From an uncultured Ulvibacter sp. (lineage in GTDB: Bacteria > Bacteroidota > Bacteroidia > Flavobacteriales > Flavobacteriaceae): 64,000 nucleotides of DNA. The notes under the pieces were generated by a model, which was not told the DNA's origin, did no database searches, and saw only the letters and a program-made list of their open reading frames with translations. The stretch is taken from contig CALIAF010000031.1 of assembly GCA_938041335.1 (NCBI GenBank), forward strand, positions 157,231-221,230, given 5' to 3'. Of the stretch, positions 26,606-35,285 are shown piece by piece (position 1 is the first letter of the stretch; each line of letters begins with the position of its first letter). The position numbers were made by a program, and so were the translations under genes.

Positions 26606-27817
26606 TTATAATACTCCTACTTCTATCATACATTCACGCATCATCGCATACGTACGTTCAATATCTGCGTCAAGCCCAATAGAAAAACGTATTAAGCCAT
26701 CTGTCAATCCCATTTCTACTTGTTCATCTTCTGGTATTTCAGAAGAAGTAGAAGAACCCGGAGCGCTAAATAATGTTTTGTAAAACCCTAGACTAACGGC
26801 AAGGTATCCTAGATTGCGTTCTTGCATCAATTCCATTAATTCATTTGCTTTATCAAGGCTACCGGCATCTATGGTAAGCATGCCTCCAAAACCATATTGC
26901 TGGTTCATTTGCTTTTTCATGAGTTCATGACCCGGATGTGACGCTAACCCAGGGTACACAGTACGCAAGCCATTTGCCTCAAATTTTTGCGCTAAAAATA
27001 GACCGTTTTTACTATGCTGTTGCATGCGTATGTGCAGCGTACGTAGATTTTTTAAAATACTTGCTGCACGTAAACTATCCATGGAGGCTCCTAACAACAT
27101 ACACGCGCCATCATTAACATTACGTAATGTGTCTATCAATTCTTGACTTCCGCAAACCACACCACCCATGGTATCGCTGGCACCATTAATAAATTTAGTC
27201 AAACTATGCATCACCACATCTGCTCCTAACTTGGCTGGAGAAATAGATAAAGGGGAAAAGGTATTGTCAACAAGTAGAGGGATGTCGTGTTTCTTTGCAA
27301 TTTTTGCAAGTCCTTCTATATCTGCAATCTCTAATAATGGATTACTCACACACTCACAAAAGAGAACCTTGGTATCTGGCGTTATTGCTGCTTCTACAAC
27401 ATCTAGTTTTGTGATATCTACAAATGAGGTTTGTATATTTAAACGTGGGGCAAAGTTTTTTAAGAAGGCATAAGTACCTCCATAAATTGTTCTACTAGAC
27501 ACTATGTGGTCGCCCGCTTCACAAAACTGTAAGAGGGTAGGAGTGATAGCACCCATACCGCTGGCAGCTACATTAGCTGTTTCTGTTCCTTCCATTGCTG
27601 CTAGGGCTTCGCCCAAGTACAAATTTGACGGGGTAGAATGGCGTGAGTATAAATAACAACCATCTGCGTTTCCTTCAAAGGTATCAAACATTGTTTTTGC
27701 AGACAAGAATGTATAAGTAGAAGAGTCTGATATAGAAGGATTTACGCCTCCAAACTCACCAAAATATTGAAGATCTTGAATGTTATTTGCTGGTTTAAAG
27801 TTTTTTTTGTTAGCCAT
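26606..27817 (-). CDS. PLP-dependent trans-sulfuration enzyme, methionine gamma-lyase-like
   Basis: The 403-residue enzyme belongs to the Cys/Met-metabolism PLP family. It shows YSRHSTPSNLYLGEALAAMEG (the phosphate/Tyr segment), SSRTIYGGTYAFL, PLLVDNTFSPLSISPAKLGADVV and the Schiff-base Lys in MHSLTKFINGASD, followed by the late RFSIGLD. Cystathionine gamma-synthase, beta/gamma-lyase and methionine gamma-lyase cannot be separated with certainty. The divergent Lrp/AsnC gene suggests an amino-acid-degrading lyase controlled by that regulator, which is the usual layout for methionine gamma-lyase. It is followed by its own terminator. Confidence 0.88.
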   Translation of the reverse strand: MANKKNFKPANNIQDLQYFGEFGGVNPSISDSSTYTFLSAKTMFDTFEGNADGCYLYSRHSTPSNLYLGEALAAMEGTETANVAASGMGAITPTLLQFCEAGDHIVSSRTIYGGTYAFLKNFAPRLNIQTSFVDITKLDVVEAAITPDTKVLFCECVSNPLLEIADIEGLAKIAKKHDIPLLVDNTFSPLSISPAKLGADVVMHSLTKFINGASDTMGGVVCGSQELIDTLRNVNDGACMLLGASMDSLRAASILKNLRTLHIRMQQHSKNGLFLAQKFEANGLRTVYPGLASHPGHELMKKQMNQQYGFGGMLTIDAGSLDKANELMELMQERNLGYLAVSLGFYKTLFSAPGSSTSSEIPEDEQVEMGLTDGLIRFSIGLDADIERTYAMMRECMIEVGVL

Positions 27818-27861
27818 GTTTATTTTGTTTATTTCGGTAAAAGTATGTTTTTATAGAATTT

Positions 27862-27881
27862 AAATCAATCATGAATGATTT
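27862..27881. promoter_or_regulatory. 20-bp near-perfect inverted repeat, candidate Lrp operator
   Basis: AAATCAATCATGAATGATTT matches its own reverse complement at 18 of 20 positions. It lies between the divergent lyase and Lrp/AsnC genes, where an Lrp-family dimer would be expected to bind and control both. Confidence 0.5.
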
Positions 27882-27927
27882 ATTTAGTTAATAAATCGGA
27901 CTAATGTATATAATATAGAATATTTGT

Positions 27928-27935
27928 TATTTTTG
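27928..27935 (+). promoter_or_regulatory. Putative -7 promoter element (TATTTTTG) for the Lrp gene
   Basis: An exact TAnnTTTG match 39 bases before the chosen ATG of the regulator. Its position supports the downstream start rather than the longer frame that would begin at a TTG at 27924. Confidence 0.4.
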
Positions 27936-27974
27936 AAACAGGATTATGGGTATGAACCCGAAAATTTTTCAATT

Positions 27975-28433
27975 ATGAAATTAGATGCAATAGATAAACA
28001 ACTACTTACTTTAGTTCAGCACGATAGTAAACAAACTAATAAGCAACTTTCACAGCAATTAAATCTTTCAGTGACGGCGGTTTTTGAGCGAATAAAAAAG
28101 CTAGAGCGTAGCGGTGTGATAAAAGAATATGTCGCGATTCTAGATAAAAAAATGGTAAATCTGGGCTTTATTGTTTTTTGTCATGTAAAACTTACAAAAC
28201 ACGAGCAAAAGTCTATTGCTCATTTTGAGGCCGAGGTAACCCAATTGCCAGAAGTATTAGAATGCTTTCACGTAAGTGGTGAGTATGACTATCTCCTAAA
28301 AGTGGCTGTGACAGATATGGCACATTTTAGAACCTTTATGGTGTCTAAGCTCACTTCATTAAAAGAAATAGGAAGTACCCAGAGTTCTTTTACTATTCAA
28401 GAAGTAAAGAATAACACTGCGGTGACTCTATAA
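27975..28433 (+). CDS. Lrp/AsnC-family transcriptional regulator
   Basis: The start is placed at the ATG before KLDAIDKQLLTLVQHDSK, the typical Lrp N-terminus, giving 152 residues; the open frame extends further upstream but across the promoter region. An N-terminal winged helix (TNKQLSQQLNLSVTAVFERIKKLERSGVIKEY) is followed by an AsnC/RAM ligand-binding domain (FIVFCHVKL, LPEVLECFHVSGEYDYLLKV). It probably binds an amino acid. Its divergence from the lyase gene suggests it controls that gene and itself through the nearby inverted repeat. Confidence 0.93.
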   Translation: MKLDAIDKQLLTLVQHDSKQTNKQLSQQLNLSVTAVFERIKKLERSGVIKEYVAILDKKMVNLGFIVFCHVKLTKHEQKSIAHFEAEVTQLPEVLECFHVSGEYDYLLKVAVTDMAHFRTFMVSKLTSLKEIGSTQSSFTIQEVKNNTAVTL

Positions 28434-28472
28434 ACTGTTGCCCATTATCTTTTAAACTTGTAAAGTCTATTG

Positions 28473-28480
28473 TACCTTTG
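28473..28480 (+). promoter_or_regulatory. Putative -7 promoter element (TACCTTTG) for lpdA
   Basis: An exact TAnnTTTG match 69 bases before the lpdA start. A TTG lies upstream but closer than the usual 17-20 base spacing. Confidence 0.45.
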
Positions 28481-28549
28481 TAGCCGTACTTTTTACATGA
28501 TTGTAAAAGGTATCAAACAAATAAAATTTCAACAATAAAAATTAAGATT

Positions 28550-29950
28550 ATGTCTACATATGACGTTGCAGTAATAGGTTCTGGTCCCGGAGGATATGTA
28601 TCAGCTATTCGCTGTGCACAATTAGGTATGAAAACTGCCATTATTGAAAAATATAACACTTTAGGCGGTACCTGTCTTAATGTAGGGTGTATACCAAGTA
28701 AAGCACTTTTAGATTCTTCGCATCATTATGAAGATGCCATCAAGCATTTTGAAGATCACGGAATTGAGATTCCTGGAGAAGTAAAAATCAATTTTAAGAA
28801 AATGGTGGAGCGTAAAGCCTCTGTTGTAGATCAAACTACAAAGGGAATCGAGTTTTTAATGAGCAAAAACAAAATTGATGTTTTTACCGGAATGGGCTCA
28901 TTTAAGGATGCAACGCACATTGAGATAAAAGGAGATAAAACACAAACTATTGAGGCGAAAAACACCATTATTGCTACTGGTAGTAAGCCATCTACCTTAC
29001 CTTTTATCACATTAGATAAAGAAAGAGTAATTACTTCTACAGAGGCGTTAAAGCTCCCAGAAATCCCTAAACACATGGTTGTGATAGGTGGTGGAGTAAT
29101 TGGTCTAGAATTAGGTCAAGTGTACCGACGTCTAGGTGCAGAAGTTTCTGTAGTAGAATATATGGATCGTATTATCCCTACAATGGATGGCGCTCAAAGT
29201 AAAGAATTAATGAAAGCGATGAAGAAACAAGGCGTGAAATTCTTTCTTTCTCATAAAGTTTCCGGAGTATCTAGAAAAGGAGAAGAGGTAACCATCACAG
29301 CAACAGATAAAAAAGACAAAGAAGTAACCTTTACAGGAGATTACTGTTTGGTTTCTGTAGGTCGTAAACCTTACACAGATGGACTAGGTGCAGATAAGGC
29401 GGGAATTAAAATTACAGAACGCGGTCAAATAGAAGTAAATGATCATTTACAGACTAACATATCAAATATCTACGCCATAGGTGATGTAATTAAAGGAGCG
29501 ATGTTAGCGCATAAAGCAAGTGAAGAAGGTACTCTTGTTGCCGAAATATTAGCGGGTCAAAAACCGCACATAAATTATAACTTAATTCCGGGTGTGGTCT
29601 ACACCTGGCCAGAAGTGGCGAGTGTTGGTAAAACAGAAGAGCAATTAAAAGAGGCTAAAGTGGAGTACAAATCTGGGCAGTTCCCGATGCGGGCATTAGG
29701 TAGAAGTCGTGCTAGTGGTGATACTGACGGATTTGTAAAAATACTAAGTGATAAAACTACAGATGAGGTGCTTGGAGTTCATATGGTAGGGGCAAGAGTT
29801 GCAGATCTAATTGCAGAAGCTGTTACCGCAATGGAGTTTAGAGCCAGTGCAGAAGATATTGCTCGTATGAGTCACGCACACCCTACGTATGCAGAAGCAG
29901 TAAAAGAAGCAGCATTAGCAGCTACTGGAGACAGAGCCTTGCATATTTAA
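28550..29950 (+). CDS. lpdA: Dihydrolipoyl dehydrogenase (E3)
   Basis: The 466-residue flavoprotein starts with the FAD-binding GxGxxG motif (VAVIGSGPGGYVSAIRCAQLG). The redox-active disulfide is in GGTCLNVGCIPSKALL. The NAD-binding motif MVVIGGGVIGLELGQVYRRLG is present, as is the second FAD segment NIYAIGDVIKGAMLAHKASEEG. The C-terminal active-site His-Glu pair is in HAHPTYAEAVKEA. It reoxidises dihydrolipoamide in the pyruvate, 2-oxoglutarate and branched-chain dehydrogenase complexes and in glycine cleavage. It stands alone, with its own promoter element and terminator, so it probably serves several complexes. Confidence 0.96.
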   Translation: MSTYDVAVIGSGPGGYVSAIRCAQLGMKTAIIEKYNTLGGTCLNVGCIPSKALLDSSHHYEDAIKHFEDHGIEIPGEVKINFKKMVERKASVVDQTTKGIEFLMSKNKIDVFTGMGSFKDATHIEIKGDKTQTIEAKNTIIATGSKPSTLPFITLDKERVITSTEALKLPEIPKHMVVIGGGVIGLELGQVYRRLGAEVSVVEYMDRIIPTMDGAQSKELMKAMKKQGVKFFLSHKVSGVSRKGEEVTITATDKKDKEVTFTGDYCLVSVGRKPYTDGLGADKAGIKITERGQIEVNDHLQTNISNIYAIGDVIKGAMLAHKASEEGTLVAEILAGQKPHINYNLIPGVVYTWPEVASVGKTEEQLKEAKVEYKSGQFPMRALGRSRASGDTDGFVKILSDKTTDEVLGVHMVGARVADLIAEAVTAMEFRASAEDIARMSHAHPTYAEAVKEAALAATGDRALHI

Positions 29951-29967
29951 AATTAAACAACAATTTT

Positions 29968-30003
29968 AAAAAACCATTTTGAATCTTTCAAAATGGTTTT
30001 TTT
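29968..30003 (+). terminator. Rho-independent terminator after lpdA
   Basis: The arms AAACCATTTTGA and TCAAAATGGTTT flank ATCTT and are followed by a T run. It begins 17 bases past the stop codon. Confidence 0.9.
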
Positions 30004-30200
30004 GTTTTCAATATCTTTGTTGGAAATCGAAATCGAAAAATTGAAATATCAGATTGAGCATTATTAGAAAAATCGATTTAGTATTTTGAAAATACCCAAC
30101 GTAGTTGTTAGAAATCAATAAAACAAACCTAGGTTTAATATTAGTGGATGCTCTTAGATTAACATGATCCAAATATTAAAACTAAATCATAGAATTATTA

Positions 30201-31496
30201 ATGCGCCACATTAGAACTAAAAAAATTCAACTCAATGCTCCCCTAAAGACGCGTTTGTTACAATGGGCGCAACAGTTTGAAGAGGTAGTGTGGCTAGACT
30301 CTAATGATCATCTAGATGAAAACAGCTCGTACAAAGCCATACTCGCCGTAGATGCGTTTACGGCTATAAAAACAGATAGCCAGCAAGCTTTTGAGAAGCT
30401 GGAAGAATACCAGAAATTGGCCAGCGACTGGTTGTTCGGGTATTTATCTTATGACCTTAAAAATGATGTGGAGCGATTATCTTCGGCCAATTATGATGGC
30501 CTTGGATTTCCAGATTTATATTTTTTTCAGCCAAAGAAAGTGTTTCTTTTTTCTGAAAATGAAGTAACTTTTCAATACCTAAATATGGTAGATGATGAGG
30601 TAGAAAGCGACTGGGAAGCTATAATGCAAATGCCAGTGGGCGATGCCAGTGACGTTTCAGAAACCATTAAAATACGACTAAGAACTTCTAAAGACACCTA
30701 TGCAGAAAAGGTGAGTAAGATGCTCGATCACATACATCGAGGTGATATTTATGAAGCAAATTTCTGTCAAGAGTTTTTTGCCGAAAATGTAAGTATTGAC
30801 CCCGTGCGCTCTTTTATTCACCTCAATGAAATCTCGACACCGCCTTTTGCCACATTTTTAAAATTAAATGATCATTTTGCTTTATCATCTTCTCCGGAGC
30901 GTTATCTAAAAAAGACGGGAACCAAAGTAGTGTCTCAACCCATTAAAGGAACCGCAAAACGATTAGAGGACCCTCAAGAGGACCAGGCGATGGTGATCCA
31001 ATTACAAAATGATACTAAAGAACGCAGCGAGAATATTATGATTACAGACCTAGTGCGTAATGACCTTTCTAGAATTGCAGAAAAAGGATCTGTGCGCGTT
31101 GAGGAACTTTGTAAAGTGTATTCTTTTAAACAAGTGCATCAGATGATTTCTACCATTACGTGCGAAGTAGCGTCAGATGTATCACCTATTACAATTATTA
31201 AAAATACGTACCCCATGGGAAGTATGACAGGTGCTCCTAAGGTTGCTGCAATGAAAATTATTGAACAACTTGAAGATGCAAAACGAGGCTTGTATAGTGG
31301 AGCAGTGGGTTATTTTAAACCAGATGGTGATTTTGATTTTAATGTAATCATAAGAAGCATTTTATATAATGCAGCAGAAAAGTACGTTAGTTTTTCTGTA
31401 GGAGGTGCCATTACGGCAAATTCTGTGATTGAGAAAGAATATGAAGAATGTTTGCTTAAAGCAAAAGCAATGCGCGAAGTTTTAGAACGCTACTAA
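30201..31496 (+). CDS. pabB: Aminodeoxychorismate synthase component I (PabB-like chorismate-binding enzyme)
   Basis: The 431-residue protein has the chorismate-binding domain in its C-terminal two-thirds: IHRGDIYEANFCQEF, SSPERYLKK, IMITDLVRNDLSRIAEKGSV, TYPMGSMTGAPKVAAMKIIEQLE and GAVGYFKPDGDFDFNVIIRS. The motif PIKGT (about residues 249-253) carries the Lys typical of PabB, where TrpE has Ala, so 4-amino-4-deoxychorismate formation for folate is favoured over anthranilate. A glutamine amidotransferase partner is not in the window. It is first in a forward run with the RDD, tilS and dsbD genes. Confidence 0.88.
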   Translation: MRHIRTKKIQLNAPLKTRLLQWAQQFEEVVWLDSNDHLDENSSYKAILAVDAFTAIKTDSQQAFEKLEEYQKLASDWLFGYLSYDLKNDVERLSSANYDGLGFPDLYFFQPKKVFLFSENEVTFQYLNMVDDEVESDWEAIMQMPVGDASDVSETIKIRLRTSKDTYAEKVSKMLDHIHRGDIYEANFCQEFFAENVSIDPVRSFIHLNEISTPPFATFLKLNDHFALSSSPERYLKKTGTKVVSQPIKGTAKRLEDPQEDQAMVIQLQNDTKERSENIMITDLVRNDLSRIAEKGSVRVEELCKVYSFKQVHQMISTITCEVASDVSPITIIKNTYPMGSMTGAPKVAAMKIIEQLEDAKRGLYSGAVGYFKPDGDFDFNVIIRSILYNAAEKYVSFSVGGAITANSVIEKEYEECLLKAKAMREVLERY

Positions 31497-31546
31497 TTGA
31501 GACTGTCTAAAAGAGTGTATTTTAGATGCTTGTTAAAAATGTTTAG

Positions 31547-31984
31547 ATGATTATTAATTTTACGAAACCTCACATTGGACGAAGAATTGTGGCCTGCCTC
31601 ATTGATTATTCAATAATATATGGTTTTACCTTCTTTCTAATTTTTACTATTGGTACTCCTAATAGCGAAGGTGTTTATTCAATAACTGGAGTTCAGGTGC
31701 TGATACCCGTAGTTTTTTGGTTGCTAATGACCGTCGGGTTAGAAGCCGGTTTAGGACGAACTTTAGGAAACTCAATAGTGGGATTAAAGGCAATACCAAT
31801 GCAAGGAATAAATAGAAAATTGACTTTTGGCGAATCATTAAAAAGACATGTTTTAGACCCAGTTGATATGTCACTTTTAGGTCTTGTAGGTATTGTTATA
31901 ATTAGTAACACGGATAAAAATCAACGCGTAGGCGATATTTGGGCAAAAACAATTGTAGTAAAAATGAGTGCTTTACATGATTAA
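31547..31984 (+). CDS. RDD-family membrane protein
   Basis: The 145-residue protein has three hydrophobic segments (about 17-35, 50-68 and 107-122) and the family's RDD-like start: RRIVACLIDYSIIYGF contains the Arg-Asp pair, followed later by GLGRTLGNSIVGLKAI and NTDKNQRVGDIWAKTIVV. Function is generally unknown, though some homologues act as Na+/H+ or Li+ transporters. It overlaps the tilS start by eight bases, so the genes are tightly linked. Confidence 0.85.
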   Translation: MIINFTKPHIGRRIVACLIDYSIIYGFTFFLIFTIGTPNSEGVYSITGVQVLIPVVFWLLMTVGLEAGLGRTLGNSIVGLKAIPMQGINRKLTFGESLKRHVLDPVDMSLLGLVGIVIISNTDKNQRVGDIWAKTIVVKMSALHD

Positions 31985-33290
31985 AAAATTTAAGAAACAC
32001 ATAGAACAAACCTTTTCAAATCTCAATGAGAAGAAAATTATTGTTGCCTGCAGCGGTGGTTTAGATAGTGTCTTGCTGGCACATTTGCTGAAAAATCTAG
32101 GGTTTGCTTTTTGTCTTGCGCATTGTAATTTTAGGTTGCGTGGTGAAGAGAGTGATGGTGATGCAGCGTTTGTTGAGAACTTAGCTACTCAATTAGAGGT
32201 GCCTTTTTATCAAGAGATTTTTGATACTAAAGCTTTTGCAAAAGATGAAAAGCTATCTACACAAATGGCGGCAAGAGCCCTAAGATATCATTGGTTTGAA
32301 AGTTTGCGTAACGAGATTGGTCATGATGTAATCGCAACTGGACATCACGCAGATGATGTGCTTGAGACGGTTTTGATTAACCTCTCGAGAGGTACAGGCA
32401 TAAGAGGTCTCACAGGCATCACAGAACAAAACGACACCTTAATAAGGCCTTTATTGCCTTTCTCAAGAGATGAGGTATTGAAGTTTGCCAAGAAGTCTGA
32501 GTTTTTCTGGCGAGAAGATAGTAGTAACGCTACATCAAACTATCTGCGTAATGAGTTGCGGCACCATGTAATACCTGCCTATAAAAATGCGTCTAAAAAT
32601 GTATTAAAAGGGGTTAAGAATACAATCACACATTTACAAGCTACGGAGCAGTTGGTAGAAGATTATATGGTTTTGTTATATAATTTATTGGTAATTGAGA
32701 CCGATGATGGGTATGAAATTAATCTTATTAAACTAGGTGATTTGCCTAATCAAGGTGCGGTATTGTATGAGTTGTTATCACCTTTTGGTTTTACCGCCTG
32801 GAATGATATCAAGACATTAGCGACTGCACAAAGCGGGAAGCAAGTTTTTTCTGAAACGCATAGACTACTAAAAGACAGGACAAAATTGATTTTGACGACT
32901 AGAGGTACTAGTGAGCACATTTCAGAAGAAATAGTAATTAATAAAAATGAAAGTCAAATCGTTGAACCGCTGCCATTAACCTTATTACCTACAGATAAAA
33001 TAGGATATGTTGATAGCAGTGTGATTTACGTGGATGAGGGCTTATTAATCTATCCATTAATCGTCCGAAGGTGGCGTGAAGGCGATACTTTTAAGCCGTT
33101 TGGACTTAAAGGAAATAAGAAAATAAGTAAGTTTTTTAAAGATGAAAAGGTATCTTTAGCGGCTAAAGAAAAATCGTGGCTATTATGTAGTGGCGAAAAC
33201 ATAGTCTGGGTCATAGGAATGCGCGCAGATGATCGCTACAAAGTAACTGATAAAACAACACAAATTTTAAAAATTACAACCCACCAATGA
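31977..33290 (+). CDS. tilS: tRNA(Ile)-lysidine synthase
   Basis: The ATG at 31977 is chosen because it gives IKKFKKHIEQTF directly before the ATP-binding domain; an upstream GTG would add three residues. The PP-loop motif is IIVACSGGLDSVLLAHLL. LAHCNFRLRGEESDGDAAFV, ATGHHADDVLETVLINLSRGTGIRGLTGI and RNELRHHVIPAYK are typical TilS segments. The C-terminal domain ends with VRRWREGDTFKPFGLKGNKKISKFFKDEKV. It converts C34 of tRNA-Ile(CAU) to lysidine so that AUA is read as Ile, an essential activity. It overlaps the RDD gene by eight bases and dsbD by four (ATGA). Confidence 0.95.
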   Translation: MIKKFKKHIEQTFSNLNEKKIIVACSGGLDSVLLAHLLKNLGFAFCLAHCNFRLRGEESDGDAAFVENLATQLEVPFYQEIFDTKAFAKDEKLSTQMAARALRYHWFESLRNEIGHDVIATGHHADDVLETVLINLSRGTGIRGLTGITEQNDTLIRPLLPFSRDEVLKFAKKSEFFWREDSSNATSNYLRNELRHHVIPAYKNASKNVLKGVKNTITHLQATEQLVEDYMVLLYNLLVIETDDGYEINLIKLGDLPNQGAVLYELLSPFGFTAWNDIKTLATAQSGKQVFSETHRLLKDRTKLILTTRGTSEHISEEIVINKNESQIVEPLPLTLLPTDKIGYVDSSVIYVDEGLLIYPLIVRRWREGDTFKPFGLKGNKKISKFFKDEKVSLAAKEKSWLLCSGENIVWVIGMRADDRYKVTDKTTQILKITTHQ

Positions 33291-35281
33291 AAAAATTTGC
33301 AATTTTAATAGTAGTATTACTTTCTTACTTAGCACCAGCTTCTGCTCAGGAGTTTTTAGATCCTGTAAGTTGGGATGTGAGTATCGAAAAAGAATCTGGC
33401 GACCTCTATAATATTAGAATGGAGGCAACAATAGAAACTAAATGGCATTTGTATAGTCAGATTGAACCAGCAATGGGACCTGATGAGATTGGTCCTATCC
33501 CAACAGAATTTACCTATGACGCCTCGCCAGATACGTATACTCTAGTTGGTAAAACTATAGAACCAGAAGTGCCGCCCTATTTTGATCCTATCTTTGATAT
33601 GGACATTGTGTTTTTTGAAAACAAGGCAGTATTCTTTCAACAGGTGAAAGTGATCAATCCGAAAGATTTAAAGATTAATGTAGATATCTATTATTCTGTA
33701 TGTGATGATAAACAATGTTTGCCGCCAGAATCTAAGGTTTTTGAAGTAGACCTGAGCAAAGGAAAAGCAGAAAAGTCAGTGGCTGAAATTACAGCAGATG
33801 ATCTAGAAAAATCTGCTGCTTTGACGATACCTATACCTAATCCAGAAATACTTAAAACAGAAGAAACAGAAGAAAAAGGGTTTTTAACAATTTTCTTTCT
33901 AGGGTTTATTGGAGGTTTGATAGCACTATTAACACCTTGTGTTTTTCCAATGATCCCTCTAACGGTTAGCTTTTTTACTAAAAGTGCGAGCAATAAGAAA
34001 ACAGGTATGCGTAATGCTATACTGTATGGTTTATTCATCTTTGGTATTTATGTGTTATTAAGTTTACCCTTTCATTTACTGGATTCTTTAGATCCAGAAA
34101 TTCTCAATAATATATCGACCAATGTGACATTAAATGTGATATTCTTTATCATATTTATAGCCTTTGCATTTTCTTTCTTTGGGTATTATGAGATTACACT
34201 ACCACAATCTTGGAGTGCTAAAATGGATGACAAAGCCAACAGTATTGGTGGGGTGATTGGAATCTTTTTTATGGCATTAACTTTAGCCATTGTTTCCTTT
34301 TCTTGTACGGGACCAATTTTAGGGTCTTTATTAGGAGGTTCATTATCTAGTGATGGAGGTGCGATGCAGCTCACTATGGGTATGGGAGGATTTGGTCTTG
34401 CGCTGGCCTTACCATTTGCGCTATTTGCATTATTTCCTAATTGGTTAAATACATTGCCTAAAAGTGGCGGATGGTTAAATACGGTAAAAGTAGTATTAGG
34501 TTTTATTGAGCTTGCTTTGGCATTTAAATTCTTATCTAATGCAGACTTAGTACAGCATTGGGGACTTCTAAAAAGAGAGGTGTTTATCGGTATATGGGCA
34601 CTTTGTTCTCTTGGCTTGGCCTTGTATTTATTTGGGTTTATTCGATTTCCACACGATGGCCCTAAAAAGAAGAAAAAACCAGTAGGTAATATTATTATTG
34701 GAGTAGCTGCTATTGCATTCTTTTTATATCTCCTTCCGGGTTTAACAAACACAAAATATGCAAACTTAAAATTATTAAGTGGTTTCCCGCCGCCTATGTT
34801 CTATAGTTTATATGACAAAGGTGATATGGGAATTTCAGGGCATAAAAGCTTTTATGATGGGCTTGAAGAAGCCAAAGCTACTGGAAAACCTATTATGATA
34901 GATTTTACGGGATGGGCTTGTGTTAATTGCCGAAAGATGGAAGAACAGGTATGGACACGTGAGGATATTTTTAAGGTAATCAATGAAGACTATGTTTTAG
35001 TGTCTTTATACGTAGATGATAGAAAAGAACTCACGGAAGATGAGCGTTTTAATTTCTTAAAACCAACAGGTGGTACCAAACGTATTAAAACAGTGGGTGA
35101 TAAATGGGCTACTTTTCAGACCGTTAATTTTAAAAACAACTCGCAGCCGTACTATATATTAATGGATTCAGACTATAAAGTGTTAAACGAACCAGTTGGG
35201 TATACACCAAATGCAGATGAATATTTATTATGGCTTCAAGAAGGTCTGAATAATTATATAGGCGAAACTGAAAAACATTAG
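33287..35281 (+). CDS. dsbD: DsbD-type thiol:disulfide interchange protein
   Basis: The 664-residue protein has a signal peptide (KKFAILIVVLLSYLAPASAQ) and an N-terminal DsbD-alpha-like domain (about 25-165) with the pair YYSVCDDKQCLPPES. An eight-helix CcdA-like membrane domain follows, with LLTPCVFPMIPLTVSFF and SFSCTGPILGSLLGGSL. The C-terminal thioredoxin-like domain has FTGWACVNCRKMEEQVW. Electrons pass from cytosolic thioredoxin through the membrane Cys pair to periplasmic partners. All three Cys pairs are intact. It overlaps tilS by four bases and precedes the S15 peptidase gene by four bases. Confidence 0.94.
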   Translation: MKKFAILIVVLLSYLAPASAQEFLDPVSWDVSIEKESGDLYNIRMEATIETKWHLYSQIEPAMGPDEIGPIPTEFTYDASPDTYTLVGKTIEPEVPPYFDPIFDMDIVFFENKAVFFQQVKVINPKDLKINVDIYYSVCDDKQCLPPESKVFEVDLSKGKAEKSVAEITADDLEKSAALTIPIPNPEILKTEETEEKGFLTIFFLGFIGGLIALLTPCVFPMIPLTVSFFTKSASNKKTGMRNAILYGLFIFGIYVLLSLPFHLLDSLDPEILNNISTNVTLNVIFFIIFIAFAFSFFGYYEITLPQSWSAKMDDKANSIGGVIGIFFMALTLAIVSFSCTGPILGSLLGGSLSSDGGAMQLTMGMGGFGLALALPFALFALFPNWLNTLPKSGGWLNTVKVVLGFIELALAFKFLSNADLVQHWGLLKREVFIGIWALCSLGLALYLFGFIRFPHDGPKKKKKPVGNIIIGVAAIAFFLYLLPGLTNTKYANLKLLSGFPPPMFYSLYDKGDMGISGHKSFYDGLEEAKATGKPIMIDFTGWACVNCRKMEEQVWTREDIFKVINEDYVLVSLYVDDRKELTEDERFNFLKPTGGTKRIKTVGDKWATFQTVNFKNNSQPYYILMDSDYKVLNEPVGYTPNADEYLLWLQEGLNNYIGETEKH

Positions 35282-35285
35282 AACT

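Noticed and set aside
27924..27974. N-terminal extension of the Lrp regulator from a TTG
   Set aside because: The extension covers a -7 promoter-like element and is not Lrp-like; the typical N-terminus starts at 27975.
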